In this document: positions 53,709 to 62,790 of the stretch, in pieces
Layout: every line of letters starts with the position of its first letter
Numbering within the stretch: the stretch's first letter is position 1
Assembly: GCA_016927755.1 (NCBI GenBank)
Contig: JAFGLZ010000183.1
Coordinates: 115,759 to 179,758 of the forward strand
Direction of reading: 5' to 3'
From: Phycisphaerae bacterium
GTDB lineage: Bacteria; Planctomycetota; Phycisphaerae; UBA1845; JAFGLZ01
DNA: 64,000 nucleotides
Made by a program: the position numbers and the translations under genes
Notes under the pieces: model-generated
The model's input: the letters and a program-made list of their open reading frames with translations, nothing else
What the model was told of the DNA's origin: nothing
The model's database searches: none

Positions 53709-55221
53709 AGAAAGCCATGACGCCACGACCTGCGGGACGATACCGAGACCGTGTAGCGCGGTCCCTGCGACCATCCGCCCGGTCCTTCAGACCCGTTGGC
53801 GGCTCGAACGCGACGGGGACGCGCCGATGCTCGTCTACTACGGCCTGCGCAACGATCCAAGGCACGCCGAATGTCTCATTCCGATCAGCGAGGCGACGGC
53901 CGAGACCATCCGTGGCTTTGACGGCAGACGGAGTATCGCCGACCTGTGCTCGGGCTCCGAGGTGCCTGAGGAACTCCGGTCCCTGATCGAAGAAGGCATC
54001 GTCGTCGACGCGGCCCGCCGGAAGCGACCTGCTACCGCCGAGACCAAACAAACCTGTGTCACCTGCGTCAACGATGATCTGATCCTTCCCGGGCTCGAGT
54101 TCGACGATCGAGGCCTCTGCGCCTTCTGCCAATGCTACGAGAAGGGTCGCCCAGGCGCCCAGTCCTCCGTCAACACCCTCACGGATGCCGAGTTGCTGGA
54201 CGCCGCACGCGCCAATACCGCGTCCCGCTTCGACGTCATGGTCCTCTATACCGGAGGCAAGGACTCCTCCTTCCTCCTCTGGTACCTCGCCAGGAAGCTC
54301 CAGCTCCGCGTGCTGGCGGCCTTCTGGTGCATGCCCTACACCAACCCGTCGTCGCTGGAAAACATCCGGCGCGCCAAAGCCCGCCTGCCCGAGGTCGAGT
54401 TCATCGAACGGACCGTGGCCTGGAACGCCATCAAGCAGGCCATGATTGGCCAGTGGCGGACGGTCGGTGTGCCCTGTCTCTGCCCGACCGTGGCCTTCGC
54501 GCTCTTCTACCCCTTGGCCTTCCATGAAAAGGTGCCGTTCGTGCTCAGCGGCATGGAGGACGTGCAACTGGCCGTCATGGACTATGTCCTGCCCAAACCC
54601 TCCCCCGCCGCCGCCGCGCCCCGCACGCCGCCCTCGCCCCGGGCGCACACGCTCCAGTTCCTCGAGCTTCGCACGGGCGACTGCCACGGCGCCAAGCCGC
54701 TGAGATGGGCCCAGGAGTTGGCAAACTATCACGCGTCGATCAAGCGGCAGTTGAACCCCCTGTACGGCGACCTGATGGCCGTGATCGACCTTGCCAAGAA
54801 GGACCCCGCCGTCTCGATCCCGCTGATCAAGCGGCTCGACACGACCGCCGCCTACGGCAACTGGCAGGACGCGGTCCAAATCGTCCGCCGCGAGCTGGAC
54901 TGGCAGATGCCGCCCGACCAGGAGGGCCTGCTGCACACGAGTTGCGCCATCGAGCACGTCAAGGACTATACGCAGTACATGCGGTTTCGAAACATGAGAA
55001 CGACGTTCTTCCCCCAGTCCATCACCGAGCTGAGCGCCTCGGTCTACTTCGGCCTGACGTCGCGGGACGAGGCCCTGCGCCAGCGGGATGAGCTCGGCTA
55101 CCTCCGCCCGCCCGCAATCCTGGCGGATCTGCTGAAGGATCTGGACATCACGGACACCGACGTCGATGCGAGCGAGGACGAACTGCGCCACGCCCTCCGC
55201 GCATCGAGCGACCCGTCGTAG
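53692..55221 (+). CDS. PP-loop ATPase of the WbpG/N-acetyl sugar amidotransferase type with N-terminal wHTH-like domain
   Basis: 509 residues. The PP-loop TGGKDSSF at 187-194 binds ATP pyrophosphate. Two zinc pairs, CVTC (122-125) and CAFC (143-146), with LPGLEFDDRGLCAFC, are those of WbpG/PseA-like amidotransferases, which put nitrogen on sugars. The first 110 residues are extra: LIPISEATAETIRGFDGRRS followed by DLCSGSEVPEELRSLIEEG resembles a PqqD-like or RiPP recognition element (a winged helix binding leader peptides). ATG 53692 (GAGG six bases before) is preferred to 53680. It overlaps the E1-like gene. Confidence 0.8.
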   Translation: MPVTYEESHDATTCGTIPRPCSAVPATIRPVLQTRWRLERDGDAPMLVYYGLRNDPRHAECLIPISEATAETIRGFDGRRSIADLCSGSEVPEELRSLIEEGIVVDAARRKRPATAETKQTCVTCVNDDLILPGLEFDDRGLCAFCQCYEKGRPGAQSSVNTLTDAELLDAARANTASRFDVMVLYTGGKDSSFLLWYLARKLQLRVLAAFWCMPYTNPSSLENIRRAKARLPEVEFIERTVAWNAIKQAMIGQWRTVGVPCLCPTVAFALFYPLAFHEKVPFVLSGMEDVQLAVMDYVLPKPSPAAAAPRTPPSPRAHTLQFLELRTGDCHGAKPLRWAQELANYHASIKRQLNPLYGDLMAVIDLAKKDPAVSIPLIKRLDTTAAYGNWQDAVQIVRRELDWQMPPDQEGLLHTSCAIEHVKDYTQYMRFRNMRTTFFPQSITELSASVYFGLTSRDEALRQRDELGYLRPPAILADLLKDLDITDTDVDASEDELRHALRASSDPS

Positions 55222-55226
55222 AGGAA

Positions 55227-56741
55227 ATGAGCAACCAAGAGATGGATGCCGTCACGACGTCCCTGACCATCCCCAACCGCCTGACCTACCTCAGGCCCGT
55301 CATGGCCTATGTGCGAGAGATCGCAGCCTTGGTCGGCCTGTCGGAGAAGGACCGCTACGACGTCGAGCTCGCCGTCGAGGAGGCCCTGGCCAACGTCATC
55401 GAGCACGGATTCGAACCGGACGCCCTCGCCACCTTCGAGCTCGCCTGCGAAGTCGCGGCGACCTCCGTGAGCTTCGTCATTCATGAAAAAGGCATGCCGT
55501 ACGATCCGAATCGCGTCCGGGACTACCAGCCCCCGGCGTCGCTGTCCGAGGCGACCACCGAAGGCCTCGGAATGTTCCTCATCAAACGGATGATGGACGA
55601 GGTCTCCTTCCGGAACCTCGGCCGCCAGGGCAGGCAGACCCGGCTCACCAAACGCCTTGCCGCCAAGCGCGTCGACGGCTTGGTCGAGCCCGAGAGACTG
55701 AGCCCCTACGCCAAGACGCCCAGGGACACGAAGCGATCCGACTCGTCGCCCGACTACACGGTCAGGCCGCTCCGCCAGGACGAGGCCCTCGAGGTCTCCG
55801 TCTGCGCGTACAAGGCCTACGGCTACTCCTACGAAGACTACATCTACTACCCCGAGCGCATCTGGGAGCTCAACCAGAAGGGCTTGCTCTCCTCCTTCGT
55901 CGCCGTCGCCGAAGACGGCACCCTCATGGGCCACGCCGCCCTCAAACGAAACGCCACCGACGACGTCATCGGCGAGTACGGCGTCCTGTTCGTCAAGCCG
56001 GAGTACCGCGGCGCAAGCATCGCCGGCCGACTGACCGAAGCCCTCGCCGCCAGGGCCGAAACGCTGAATCTGTGCGGCGTCTTCGCCCGGGCCGTTACCA
56101 GCCACGTCGTCTCGCAGAAGCTCGCCGCCGCCCACGGCCTGAGGGACACCGCGATCCTGCTGGGCGCCCTCCCCTCGGACGTCGAATTCAAAAGCCTCGC
56201 GGGCCTCAACAAGCGACGCGAGAGCGGCCTGGTCTGCTATCGACCGATCAGACGCGGCGAGCCGCGCGACGTCTTCCCACCGCCCCGGCACGCACACGTC
56301 ATCGAACGGCTCTACGAGAACGCGGGAATCTCCGTCAATACGCGCGACGGCGGATCGAACGATAAGCCACGCCAATGCGAGCTCCACACCCGGAAGATCG
56401 CCATGCTCAACACAGGAATGATCGAGGTCTCCGCCGCCGGAGACGATTGCATGGCCGAAATCAAACGCGCCTGGCGATCCCTCTGCCTCGACAAGACCGA
56501 CGCGATCTACGCGCACCTCGACCTCGAGGATCCCGCCACGCCGGCGATCTGCTCCGGGCTGGAAGACATCGGCTTCTTCCTGGCCGGCATCCTGCCGGAC
56601 GGCTTGCGCGGCCGCGACGCGCTGATCCTTCAATACCTGAACAACCTCCGGATCGACTTCGACCGGATCAAGCTGCACTCGACTGCCGCAAACGAGTTGC
56701 TGGACTACATCAGACAACTGGAACCCTCCGCCAAGGAGTAA
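55227..56741 (+). CDS. RsbW-type ATPase fused to two acetyltransferase-like domains
   Basis: 504 residues. Residues 1-150 are an anti-sigma-factor-type histidine-kinase-like ATPase: N box VEEALANVIEHGFE, G2 box TTEGLGMFLIKRMMD; in the G1 box the Asp of D-x-G reads Glu (HEKGMPYDP). A GNAT domain follows (about 180-330, with HAALKRNATDD and EYGVLFVKPEYRGASIAG), then a third domain (about 365-500) that looks GNAT-related. Fusion of partner-switch kinase and acetyltransferase is unusual. It lies five bases behind the PP-loop gene and is followed directly by the carboxyltransferase gene. Confidence 0.78.
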   Translation: MSNQEMDAVTTSLTIPNRLTYLRPVMAYVREIAALVGLSEKDRYDVELAVEEALANVIEHGFEPDALATFELACEVAATSVSFVIHEKGMPYDPNRVRDYQPPASLSEATTEGLGMFLIKRMMDEVSFRNLGRQGRQTRLTKRLAAKRVDGLVEPERLSPYAKTPRDTKRSDSSPDYTVRPLRQDEALEVSVCAYKAYGYSYEDYIYYPERIWELNQKGLLSSFVAVAEDGTLMGHAALKRNATDDVIGEYGVLFVKPEYRGASIAGRLTEALAARAETLNLCGVFARAVTSHVVSQKLAAAHGLRDTAILLGALPSDVEFKSLAGLNKRRESGLVCYRPIRRGEPRDVFPPPRHAHVIERLYENAGISVNTRDGGSNDKPRQCELHTRKIAMLNTGMIEVSAAGDDCMAEIKRAWRSLCLDKTDAIYAHLDLEDPATPAICSGLEDIGFFLAGILPDGLRGRDALILQYLNNLRIDFDRIKLHSTAANELLDYIRQLEPSAKE

Positions 56742-58154
56742 ATGATGGCGGCAACCGCCCGACGTCGCATCGATCAACTGACGGACAGAAACTCCTTCGA
56801 GGAGTTCCCGTCACCCAGGCCCAGGGCCTTCATCACCGGCACAGGGCGGGTCAAGGGGCAAAAGGTCTTCATCTCCGCCACCGACCCCGACCCCGGCGAA
56901 CCGGTCGATATGCTGGCCAGCCTGCAAAAGCAGATCCGTCTGCTCGAGGCGGCCCTGAAGGAAAAACGCCCGCTGATCCTCCTCCTCGACGCGCCCGGCC
57001 ACGGCCACACGAGGAAGGGCAAAACCCCCCTCCCGAGACATTCCGACCGCCTGCTGGCCGACCGCGAAGGCGTCGGACGCCAGTATTGCGTCCAGGCCAA
57101 GCTCCGCGGACTCGCGCCGCAAATCGGGATCCTCTTCGGGCGGACCGGCGCTGCGACGTCCTTCCCCCTGTCCCTATGCGACGTGGCCGTCATGGTCAAA
57201 GGCTCCGGCGTCTGCATCGGACGCCCCGACTCCGTCCAGCAGATGATCGGTGAGCGAACCGACTTCGACACCCTCGCCGGCGCGGCGATGCACTGTAGCG
57301 TCTCCGGAGTAGGCGACCTGCTCGCCGAGACCGAGGAAGACGCCATTCGGTGGACGAGGACCTGCTTGTCCTACTTCCAGAGCGGCAAGCATGGGATCAG
57401 CGCAAGTCACCAAGAGGTCCCGCCTCCGCGCGGATCCCTCACCGAGCGCATACCCACCGATCCCGGCGTGCCCTTCGACATCCGAACGATCATCGCGCCG
57501 CACGTCGACGCCGGAACGCTCACGGAGATCAAGTCGCTCTACGCGCCGGAGCTGACGACGACCCTCGCCAAGGTCCGCGGATGCCCCGTCGGCATCATCG
57601 CCAACAATTCGAAATACCGAGGCGGCGCCCTCTTTCCGGAGTCGTGCGGCAAGATGATTCAATTCATCTCGCTATGCGACACGTACGGTATCCCCCTGGT
57701 CTTCTTCGTTGACACCCCCGGGTTCATGGTCGGAACGGCCGTAGAGCACGCCGGCATCGTCAAGACCGGCGCGGACGTCTTCGCGGCGATCTCCCGGGCC
57801 AAGGTGCCCAAGCTCTGCGTGATCGTGCGCAAGGCCCACTCCGCCGGGCTCTACGCGATGGCCGGGCCCGGCTTCGATCCCCAGGCCGTCCTCGCGCTGC
57901 CGACGGCGCGCATCTCCGTCTTCGGACGCAGGGCCCTCGAGCGACTCGCCGCCCAGCGCAAAGTCGACGACCGAAGCCGCGGCGCGCTGGCCGAAATGCT
58001 CGACCTCACCGACCACCCCCAGAAGTACGTGGACCGAGGCCTGATCGATCGCATCGTCGCCGCGGAGGACCTCCGCGCGCACATCATCGGATTCCTACAA
58101 GCCAACCTCGCCGGCGATCGCGTCGTGGACCCGCCCGAAGTGCTCAGCGCCTAG
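56742..58154 (+). CDS. Acyl-CoA carboxylase carboxyltransferase-like protein
   Basis: 470 residues. A crotonase-fold carboxyltransferase similar to the beta subunit of propionyl- or methylcrotonyl-CoA carboxylases: LLLDAPGHGH in the first half, then FFVDTPGFMVGTAVEHAGIV and AHSAGLYAMAGPGFDP. Such subunits usually have 510-540 residues, so it is short, mostly at the N-terminus. No biotin carboxylase, biotin carrier or alpha subunit gene lies near, so it may have another carboxyl donor or acceptor. Its ATG directly follows the stop codon of the preceding gene. Convergent to the RsbW-like gene. Confidence 0.85.
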   Translation: MMAATARRRIDQLTDRNSFEEFPSPRPRAFITGTGRVKGQKVFISATDPDPGEPVDMLASLQKQIRLLEAALKEKRPLILLLDAPGHGHTRKGKTPLPRHSDRLLADREGVGRQYCVQAKLRGLAPQIGILFGRTGAATSFPLSLCDVAVMVKGSGVCIGRPDSVQQMIGERTDFDTLAGAAMHCSVSGVGDLLAETEEDAIRWTRTCLSYFQSGKHGISASHQEVPPPRGSLTERIPTDPGVPFDIRTIIAPHVDAGTLTEIKSLYAPELTTTLAKVRGCPVGIIANNSKYRGGALFPESCGKMIQFISLCDTYGIPLVFFVDTPGFMVGTAVEHAGIVKTGADVFAAISRAKVPKLCVIVRKAHSAGLYAMAGPGFDPQAVLALPTARISVFGRRALERLAAQRKVDDRSRGALAEMLDLTDHPQKYVDRGLIDRIVAAEDLRAHIIGFLQANLAGDRVVDPPEVLSA

Positions 58155-58250
58155 AGATGCAACCCGTGGCAACGGCGCTCGGGGATCTCTGCTTGATTAG
58201 CTAGATACAGATGTCCTGGTCGAGTAGGAATCTCATGGGAAGCCCCGCCC

Positions 58251-58676
58251 TCAAGAAACTCCAAGCGACCGCGTCATCGAAAGCACGTTCTCGTCCCGCT
58301 CTCGTCGGTACTCAACCGAATCCATCGACTTGCGCACCAGAAACAGCCCCAGCCCCCCGATCGGCCGTTCCGCCAAAGGCCTCTCGACGTCCGGGTCCGG
58401 AACCCGCGTCGGATCGAACGCCCGCCCGTCGTCTCGTACCTCCAAAACGATTCCGTCGCCCTCGACGCACAGGGAAACCGAGATGTCGTGCCGTTCGTCG
58501 TCCTCATAGCCGTAAGAGATCACGTTGGTGACCACCTCCTCCAACGCAAGGTGGATCGCGTGGACGTCCCGTTCCGGCAGGCCGTTGCGCGCGCCGAAGG
58601 CGGCAACGACGTCGGCCAACCGGCCGATCTCCGCCAGATCGTTCTTCAAAACCACACTCTCGTCGCTTCCGGGCAT
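58251..58676 (-). CDS. RsbW-like anti-sigma-factor kinase
   Basis: 141 residues. N box LALEEVVTNVISYGYED, G1 box RDDGRAFDP and G2 box GGLGLFLVRKSMD are intact. Such kinases phosphorylate a STAS-domain antagonist and hold a sigma factor or other target. Operon with a SpoIIE-type phosphatase (start of this gene lies 12 bases behind it) and a STAS protein upstream. No sigma factor is encoded beside them. It lies convergent to the carboxyltransferase gene. Confidence 0.88.
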   Translation of the reverse strand: MPGSDESVVLKNDLAEIGRLADVVAAFGARNGLPERDVHAIHLALEEVVTNVISYGYEDDERHDISVSLCVEGDGIVLEVRDDGRAFDPTRVPDPDVERPLAERPIGGLGLFLVRKSMDSVEYRRERDENVLSMTRSLGVS

Positions 58677-58688
58677 GAGTGGATCGCC

Positions 58689-60617
58689 CTATCCGCCGCC
58701 ACGAAACGTCACCGCCAACATCGTGATATCATCGGATTGCGGAACGCCTCGAGAGAATCGCCTCACTTCGTCCAGGATCCCCCCGATCAGCTCCTTGGGC
58801 GAGCGCCATGACAGCGCTCCTACCCCCTCCGCCAGCCGCCGATCGGAGAACAGCTCGTCCCGATCGCTCAGAGCCTCCGTCACCCCGTCCGTGTAAAGCA
58901 AGATCGTATCGCCCGGCGCCAGCGTCATGGTGTGCCGGGGATACACCGCCTTCTCGAAGGCCGCAAGCGCGATCCCCGATGACGTCTCGATGAACCGAGC
59001 CTCGCCCCCGGCCCCGATCAGCAGCGGAGGATTGTGACCCGCATTGGCCAGCACCAGCTCGCCTGTCCTGACGTCCAGAATACCCATCCAGGCCGTACAG
59101 AACATCGACGAGTCGTTCCCGACCGACAACTCCGCGTTGACCCGGCCAAACACCTCGTCCGGACCCGCTCCGCCATGCGCGTTCGTCTTGATCAACGTCT
59201 TCGTCGCCGCCATGAACAGAGCCGCCGGAACGCCCTTGCCCGAGACGTCCCCAATGACCATACACAGGTGATCATCGTCGATGAAGAAGAAATCGTAGAG
59301 ATCCCCGCCCACTTCCTTGGCCGGTTCCAGCACCGCCCCGATCTCGAAACTCGTCCTGCCGTCAAAGGCCTGATCGCTCTTGGGCAGCATGCTCATCTGG
59401 ATATCGCGGGCAATGCTCAGCTCGCTCTCGATCCTCTGCTTGGCCGCCGTCGTGGCCGTCAGGTCCGCAATGTACTGCCTCAAGGAGTCCCGCATGTGGA
59501 CGAAGGCGCCGGTCAGTTGCCCCACCTCGTCTCGCCCCCGAGTCGTGGGAAGCTCCAGATCCAGGTTGCCGGTCGCGATCTCCGCCGCCGCCCTCGACAA
59601 CGATCGAATCGGGCGCGTAATCGTCCCGGAGATAACAACGACCACCACCGAAAGCAGCGCCAACCCCACCCCGCCGTAGATGAGCACCGTTCGATGCAGC
59701 TCGCGAACCGGCGCCATGAGCTCCTCTTGCGGGAACAGCACCCCCAACGACCACCCCGTGGACTTCAGCGGCGCATAGGCAAGCCAGCACTCCTGACCCG
59801 TCACCAGGCTCGCCGTCGACGCAAAACCCGCGTGGCCCTTCGTCATCTCCTCGGCGATCTCCCTCAGTCGCTCGTTGTCGGCCTGGCGGGCCATCTCGAA
59901 GACCGTCTGCGTCATGATGCGCTGCTTGTCGGGATGCGTGACGATCGTGCCCTTCTTCGAGATCAGGAACCCATAGCCCGTGCGAGCGATGTGGATCCCC
60001 GCCACGATCTCCTGCAGCCACGTAAGCGAGAGGTCCGCCGTCACCACCCCGACGAGTCTCCGCTCGCCGCCCGCGCCTCGATAGAACGGCACGGAGTACG
60101 TCGACATGATGACGTTCCCGCCCCCGTCGTCGTAGTAGGGCTCGCTCCAGACCGATCGGTTCAGAGCCTTGGGGCGCTTGTACCAGTCCCAGTCCGGATA
60201 GTGATAGCTCGCCTCCAGGCTCGTGAACTTGATGCCGTCGCCCCCGCGATAGTAGTAAGGGGCGAACAGGGACTTGCCGGGAATCTCGTTCGGCTCGAAC
60301 GCAACGGTCGCGCCGTAGATGTCGGGGTTGGACGCGACCACGTCGCGCAGGAAACGCTTGACCCTCGACTCGGTCAGCTCCCCGCACTGGGCCAGCAGAT
60401 CCGCCAGAGTCTCGGGCACCTTCTCGACGGGGCGAATCACCGCCTCGATCCGGTTGGCCGTGGCCATTGAGAGATTCTGAGCGCTCGTCTCGATCTCGCC
60501 GACAAGCATCCGGCGCGAGGTCCTGTAGTTGTGCCGCACGATCATGACGAGAATGGCGGCGCAACTGATAAGAACGCAGGAAACGAGCTTGAAGGTGATC
60601 CCGCGATCACTAAACAT
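58689..60617 (-). CDS. Sensor SpoIIE/RsbU-type serine phosphatase
   Basis: About 642 residues. One helix at about 10-29, a large extracytoplasmic region to about 310 (dCache-like: SNPDIYGATVAFEPNE, SVWSEPYYDDGGGNVIMSTY), a second helix near 320-340 and a HAMP domain (ITRPIRSLSRAAAEIATGNL), then a PPM/SpoIIE phosphatase (MVIGDVSGKGVPAALFMA; LYTDGVTEAL; QSDDITMLAV). It senses an external signal and dephosphorylates the STAS partner. Starts at ATG 60617; a GTG at 60713 is possible and would overlap the STAS gene. Confidence 0.88.
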   Translation of the reverse strand: MFSDRGITFKLVSCVLISCAAILVMIVRHNYRTSRRMLVGEIETSAQNLSMATANRIEAVIRPVEKVPETLADLLAQCGELTESRVKRFLRDVVASNPDIYGATVAFEPNEIPGKSLFAPYYYRGGDGIKFTSLEASYHYPDWDWYKRPKALNRSVWSEPYYDDGGGNVIMSTYSVPFYRGAGGERRLVGVVTADLSLTWLQEIVAGIHIARTGYGFLISKKGTIVTHPDKQRIMTQTVFEMARQADNERLREIAEEMTKGHAGFASTASLVTGQECWLAYAPLKSTGWSLGVLFPQEELMAPVRELHRTVLIYGGVGLALLSVVVVVISGTITRPIRSLSRAAAEIATGNLDLELPTTRGRDEVGQLTGAFVHMRDSLRQYIADLTATTAAKQRIESELSIARDIQMSMLPKSDQAFDGRTSFEIGAVLEPAKEVGGDLYDFFFIDDDHLCMVIGDVSGKGVPAALFMAATKTLIKTNAHGGAGPDEVFGRVNAELSVGNDSSMFCTAWMGILDVRTGELVLANAGHNPPLLIGAGGEARFIETSSGIALAAFEKAVYPRHTMTLAPGDTILLYTDGVTEALSDRDELFSDRRLAEGVGALSWRSPKELIGGILDEVRRFSRGVPQSDDITMLAVTFRGGG

Positions 60618-60697
60618 GGCTGCGGAAACCCCCAAGGGGGCGTGGCGGGCAATAGCGGTCGCACCCCGCGCGGCGTCCGACAAGACGCGGGCATCCG

Positions 60698-61048
60698 CTA
60701 GGCGCTGTCGCACCGCTCGCGCATGAGATGAAGGATAGCCCTCTGCTCCGTGTCACAGATGTCGAACACCCGGTCGAACCCCGTCGTCTGGAAGACCTCG
60801 TTGACGAGCGGCTTCAGACTGCACAGAACCATCCCCCCGCCGAGATTCGTCAGTTGCTTCGCCGCCGTCAGCATGATCCGGAACCCCACGCTGGCCATGT
60901 ACTCCGTGCGCGAGAAGTCGAACAGGATCCGGTCCGCCCCGCTCTCGATCAACGCATTGATCGCCGTCTGGACCTCGTCGGCCGAGCACGCGTCAAACCG
61001 CTCGCCCATGACCGCTACTTTGACGCCGTCAATTGTCTTGACTTCCAT
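60698..61048 (-). CDS. STAS-domain anti-anti-sigma factor
   Basis: 116 residues. The region DFSRTEYMASVGFRIML contains the usual phosphorylated serine (here in A-S-V-G where most members have D-S-S-G). STAS antagonists bind RsbW-type kinases when unphosphorylated. The first gene of the operon with the SpoIIE phosphatase and the RsbW-like kinase, so all three parts of a partner switch are present. The 264 bases upstream to the aldo/keto reductase gene show no other feature. Confidence 0.88.
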   Translation of the reverse strand: MEVKTIDGVKVAVMGERFDACSADEVQTAINALIESGADRILFDFSRTEYMASVGFRIMLTAAKQLTNLGGGMVLCSLKPLVNEVFQTTGFDRVFDICDTEQRAILHLMRERCDSA

Positions 61049-61312
61049 GAGATACCTCGCCGCTTGCGTGCATCAAGGCCTATTCGAAGCCGTCAGACCA
61101 GCGGACGTTCCCCCGTGGCATCGACCTCGCCCGTCTCGCCTGCGAGTCCCGGGCCGGCATTCCACAGCAGCCGGCGCACCGCGTCCGATAACGCCGCTCG
61201 CCGCCGACCCGGCGCATCCCGGATGGTATCGGTATGCCAAACGCCCCTCTTGACCAACTCTCCGGTGCCCCGCAAACGCCCGGGTCCGCCGCGAGTCGTC
61301 CCCCCGCCAAAC

Positions 61313-62383
61313 CTAACCCGATGGCCTCGTGCCCGGCGCGCCCTCGCCGGATACCGATCTCGCCGCGACCATGTTCTCCTCGAGATGCTTGAAGTTCTGC
61401 ATGTCCGCGTTCACCACGTCCAGCCCATGCCGGAGAACGTACGCGTAAGATCGCTGGAACGCGCTCAGCCCCGACGCCATCAGCTTGCTGTCGTAGTACT
61501 GATCGAACGCCTTCTGATCCCCCTTGCCGAGCGCCTTGCCGGGCGCCAGATGCCTGCCCGCCTTCATTCCGACCAGCCCGATGCCCGCCTCGCGCGCCTT
61601 CCGTAACAGCGGCTGCAGCTCGAGCAGCGGCGGCGTGCCCTTGGCCAGATCCTTCGTGTTCCAGTCGTACCAGCCGCCCGGCGTGATGCCGATCATCGCG
61701 ATGTCGTACCAGCCGGTCTCGATGGCCGCGCCCAGGACGTTCTGTGCGTTGTGGTGTGTGCTGAGCCCGAGGTAGCGGACCTTCCCCGCGGCACGCGCCT
61801 TGAGAAACGCGCTGTGAACCTCCTCGCTTCGAACCAGAGACGGGTCGTTGACCGCCATCAGGTAGTACGCGTCGATGCGATCCGTTCCCAGGTCCTTGAG
61901 GCTGCCCTCCATCAGCCGCGTCCACATCTTCACCGCCGACTGCGCCTTGGCGACCGTGAACTCCTTGTCGCGCCCGGGCCGAACCGGAGCGGGCGCCTTC
62001 GATATCACCCAGATCTCGTCCCGGTGCGCCTTGAGGAACGGGGCCAGACTGCGCTCGCTGCCCTTGTAGTAGATGTCCGAGCCCACGTCGTAATGGTTGA
62101 CCCCCCCCTCGAACGCCCGATCCAGCAGCCGAACCGCCTTGCCCCCCGCCAGCGCGGCCCCACAGCCGAAGACCAATCGGCTCGAGACGATCTCCGTCCG
62201 GCCCAGCCGCTGGTACGTCATCGACGACCGCTTGTTCCGGCACGGCAGCGCCGCCGCCTTGCCGGGCGTCTCACCACCATCCCCCGCCGCCGCGAGCAGC
62301 CTCCCCCCGCCCACCGCCGTCGCCGCCGAAAGCCTCAGAAACCCCCGCCGATCCATGAAACCGTTCGAGTCGTTCACCGTCAT
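61313..62383 (-). CDS. Secreted aldo/keto reductase
   Basis: 356 residues. The N-terminal MDRRGFLRLSAATAVGGG is a Tat signal (twin Arg, F-L-R-L). The reductase barrel follows with YDVGSDIYYKGSERSL (Asp/Tyr region) and VISKAPA (Lys). The usual His of the tetrad is not apparent (YYLMAV), so activity may differ. ATG 62383 with GAGGTG five bases before is preferred. Tat-exported aldo/keto reductases of unknown substrate are common in planctomycetes from memory. Confidence 0.85.
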   Translation of the reverse strand: MTVNDSNGFMDRRGFLRLSAATAVGGGRLLAAAGDGGETPGKAAALPCRNKRSSMTYQRLGRTEIVSSRLVFGCGAALAGGKAVRLLDRAFEGGVNHYDVGSDIYYKGSERSLAPFLKAHRDEIWVISKAPAPVRPGRDKEFTVAKAQSAVKMWTRLMEGSLKDLGTDRIDAYYLMAVNDPSLVRSEEVHSAFLKARAAGKVRYLGLSTHHNAQNVLGAAIETGWYDIAMIGITPGGWYDWNTKDLAKGTPPLLELQPLLRKAREAGIGLVGMKAGRHLAPGKALGKGDQKAFDQYYDSKLMASGLSAFQRSYAYVLRHGLDVVNADMQNFKHLEENMVAARSVSGEGAPGTRPSG

Positions 62384-62790
62384 CAAAGCACCTCACAACC
62401 GCGCGTCCCAATCCCCTGGCGCAATCGCACACGCCCGCCTGGAAGGTATGCCATGCCGCACGCCACGGTCAACCTGGAATCCCCGCCGCATCCCCCCCGG
62501 GCAGAATCGAAGCGGGTTCTCTCCACCCGATCTGCTAGACTAGTGTCCATTTCGGTTAGACAGTCTCGCGGCGGGTGGCATGGGTCCGCACAGAGGGACC
62601 ATTCCGACTGAACACGCCACGGATCAGCAGGATGCACCGTTCTGAATCAGCGCGGCGTTCCGCGGACCCGTGTTTCGTTCCATGTCTGAGGGCCCATCTG
62701 ACGCTGCCACCCCGAATGCGATGCGAAACTCACTTACCGAAAAGGGCACTAGCGCGAAAACCGCAAGAGCGGCGCGAGAGGACACACGAC
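62384..62790. other. Intergenic region with family B element
   Basis: About 400 bases between divergent genes. A complete family B element takes up 62540-62752. The first 150 bases, which should contain the promoter of the aldo/keto reductase gene, show no clear boxes. Confidence 0.6.
62540..62752. mobile_element. Family B element, complete copy with inverted ends (MITE-like)
   Basis: The left end CTAGTGTCCATTTCGGTTAG (62540-62559) and the reverse complement of the right end, CTAGTGCCCTTTTCGGTAAG (62733-62752), match in 17 of 20 positions. Length is 213 bp, with no transposase. CTAG or TA is present at both ends and could be a target duplication, as made by IS630- or IS5-type transposases. 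The central part matches copies at 13911-14090 and 46799-46993. Its reading frame is open and in frame with the gene that follows. Confidence 0.7.

Noticed and set aside
53650..55191. 513-codon frame on the minus strand opposite the PP-loop gene
   Set aside because: Shadow of high GC third positions; no recognised motif and no ribosome site. The same holds for 48668-50476, 55098-56777 (minus) and 15412-17013, 59034-60470 (plus).
61093..61275. 60-codon minus frame between STAS and aldo/keto reductase genes
   Set aside because: Arg-rich, no motif or ribosome site.
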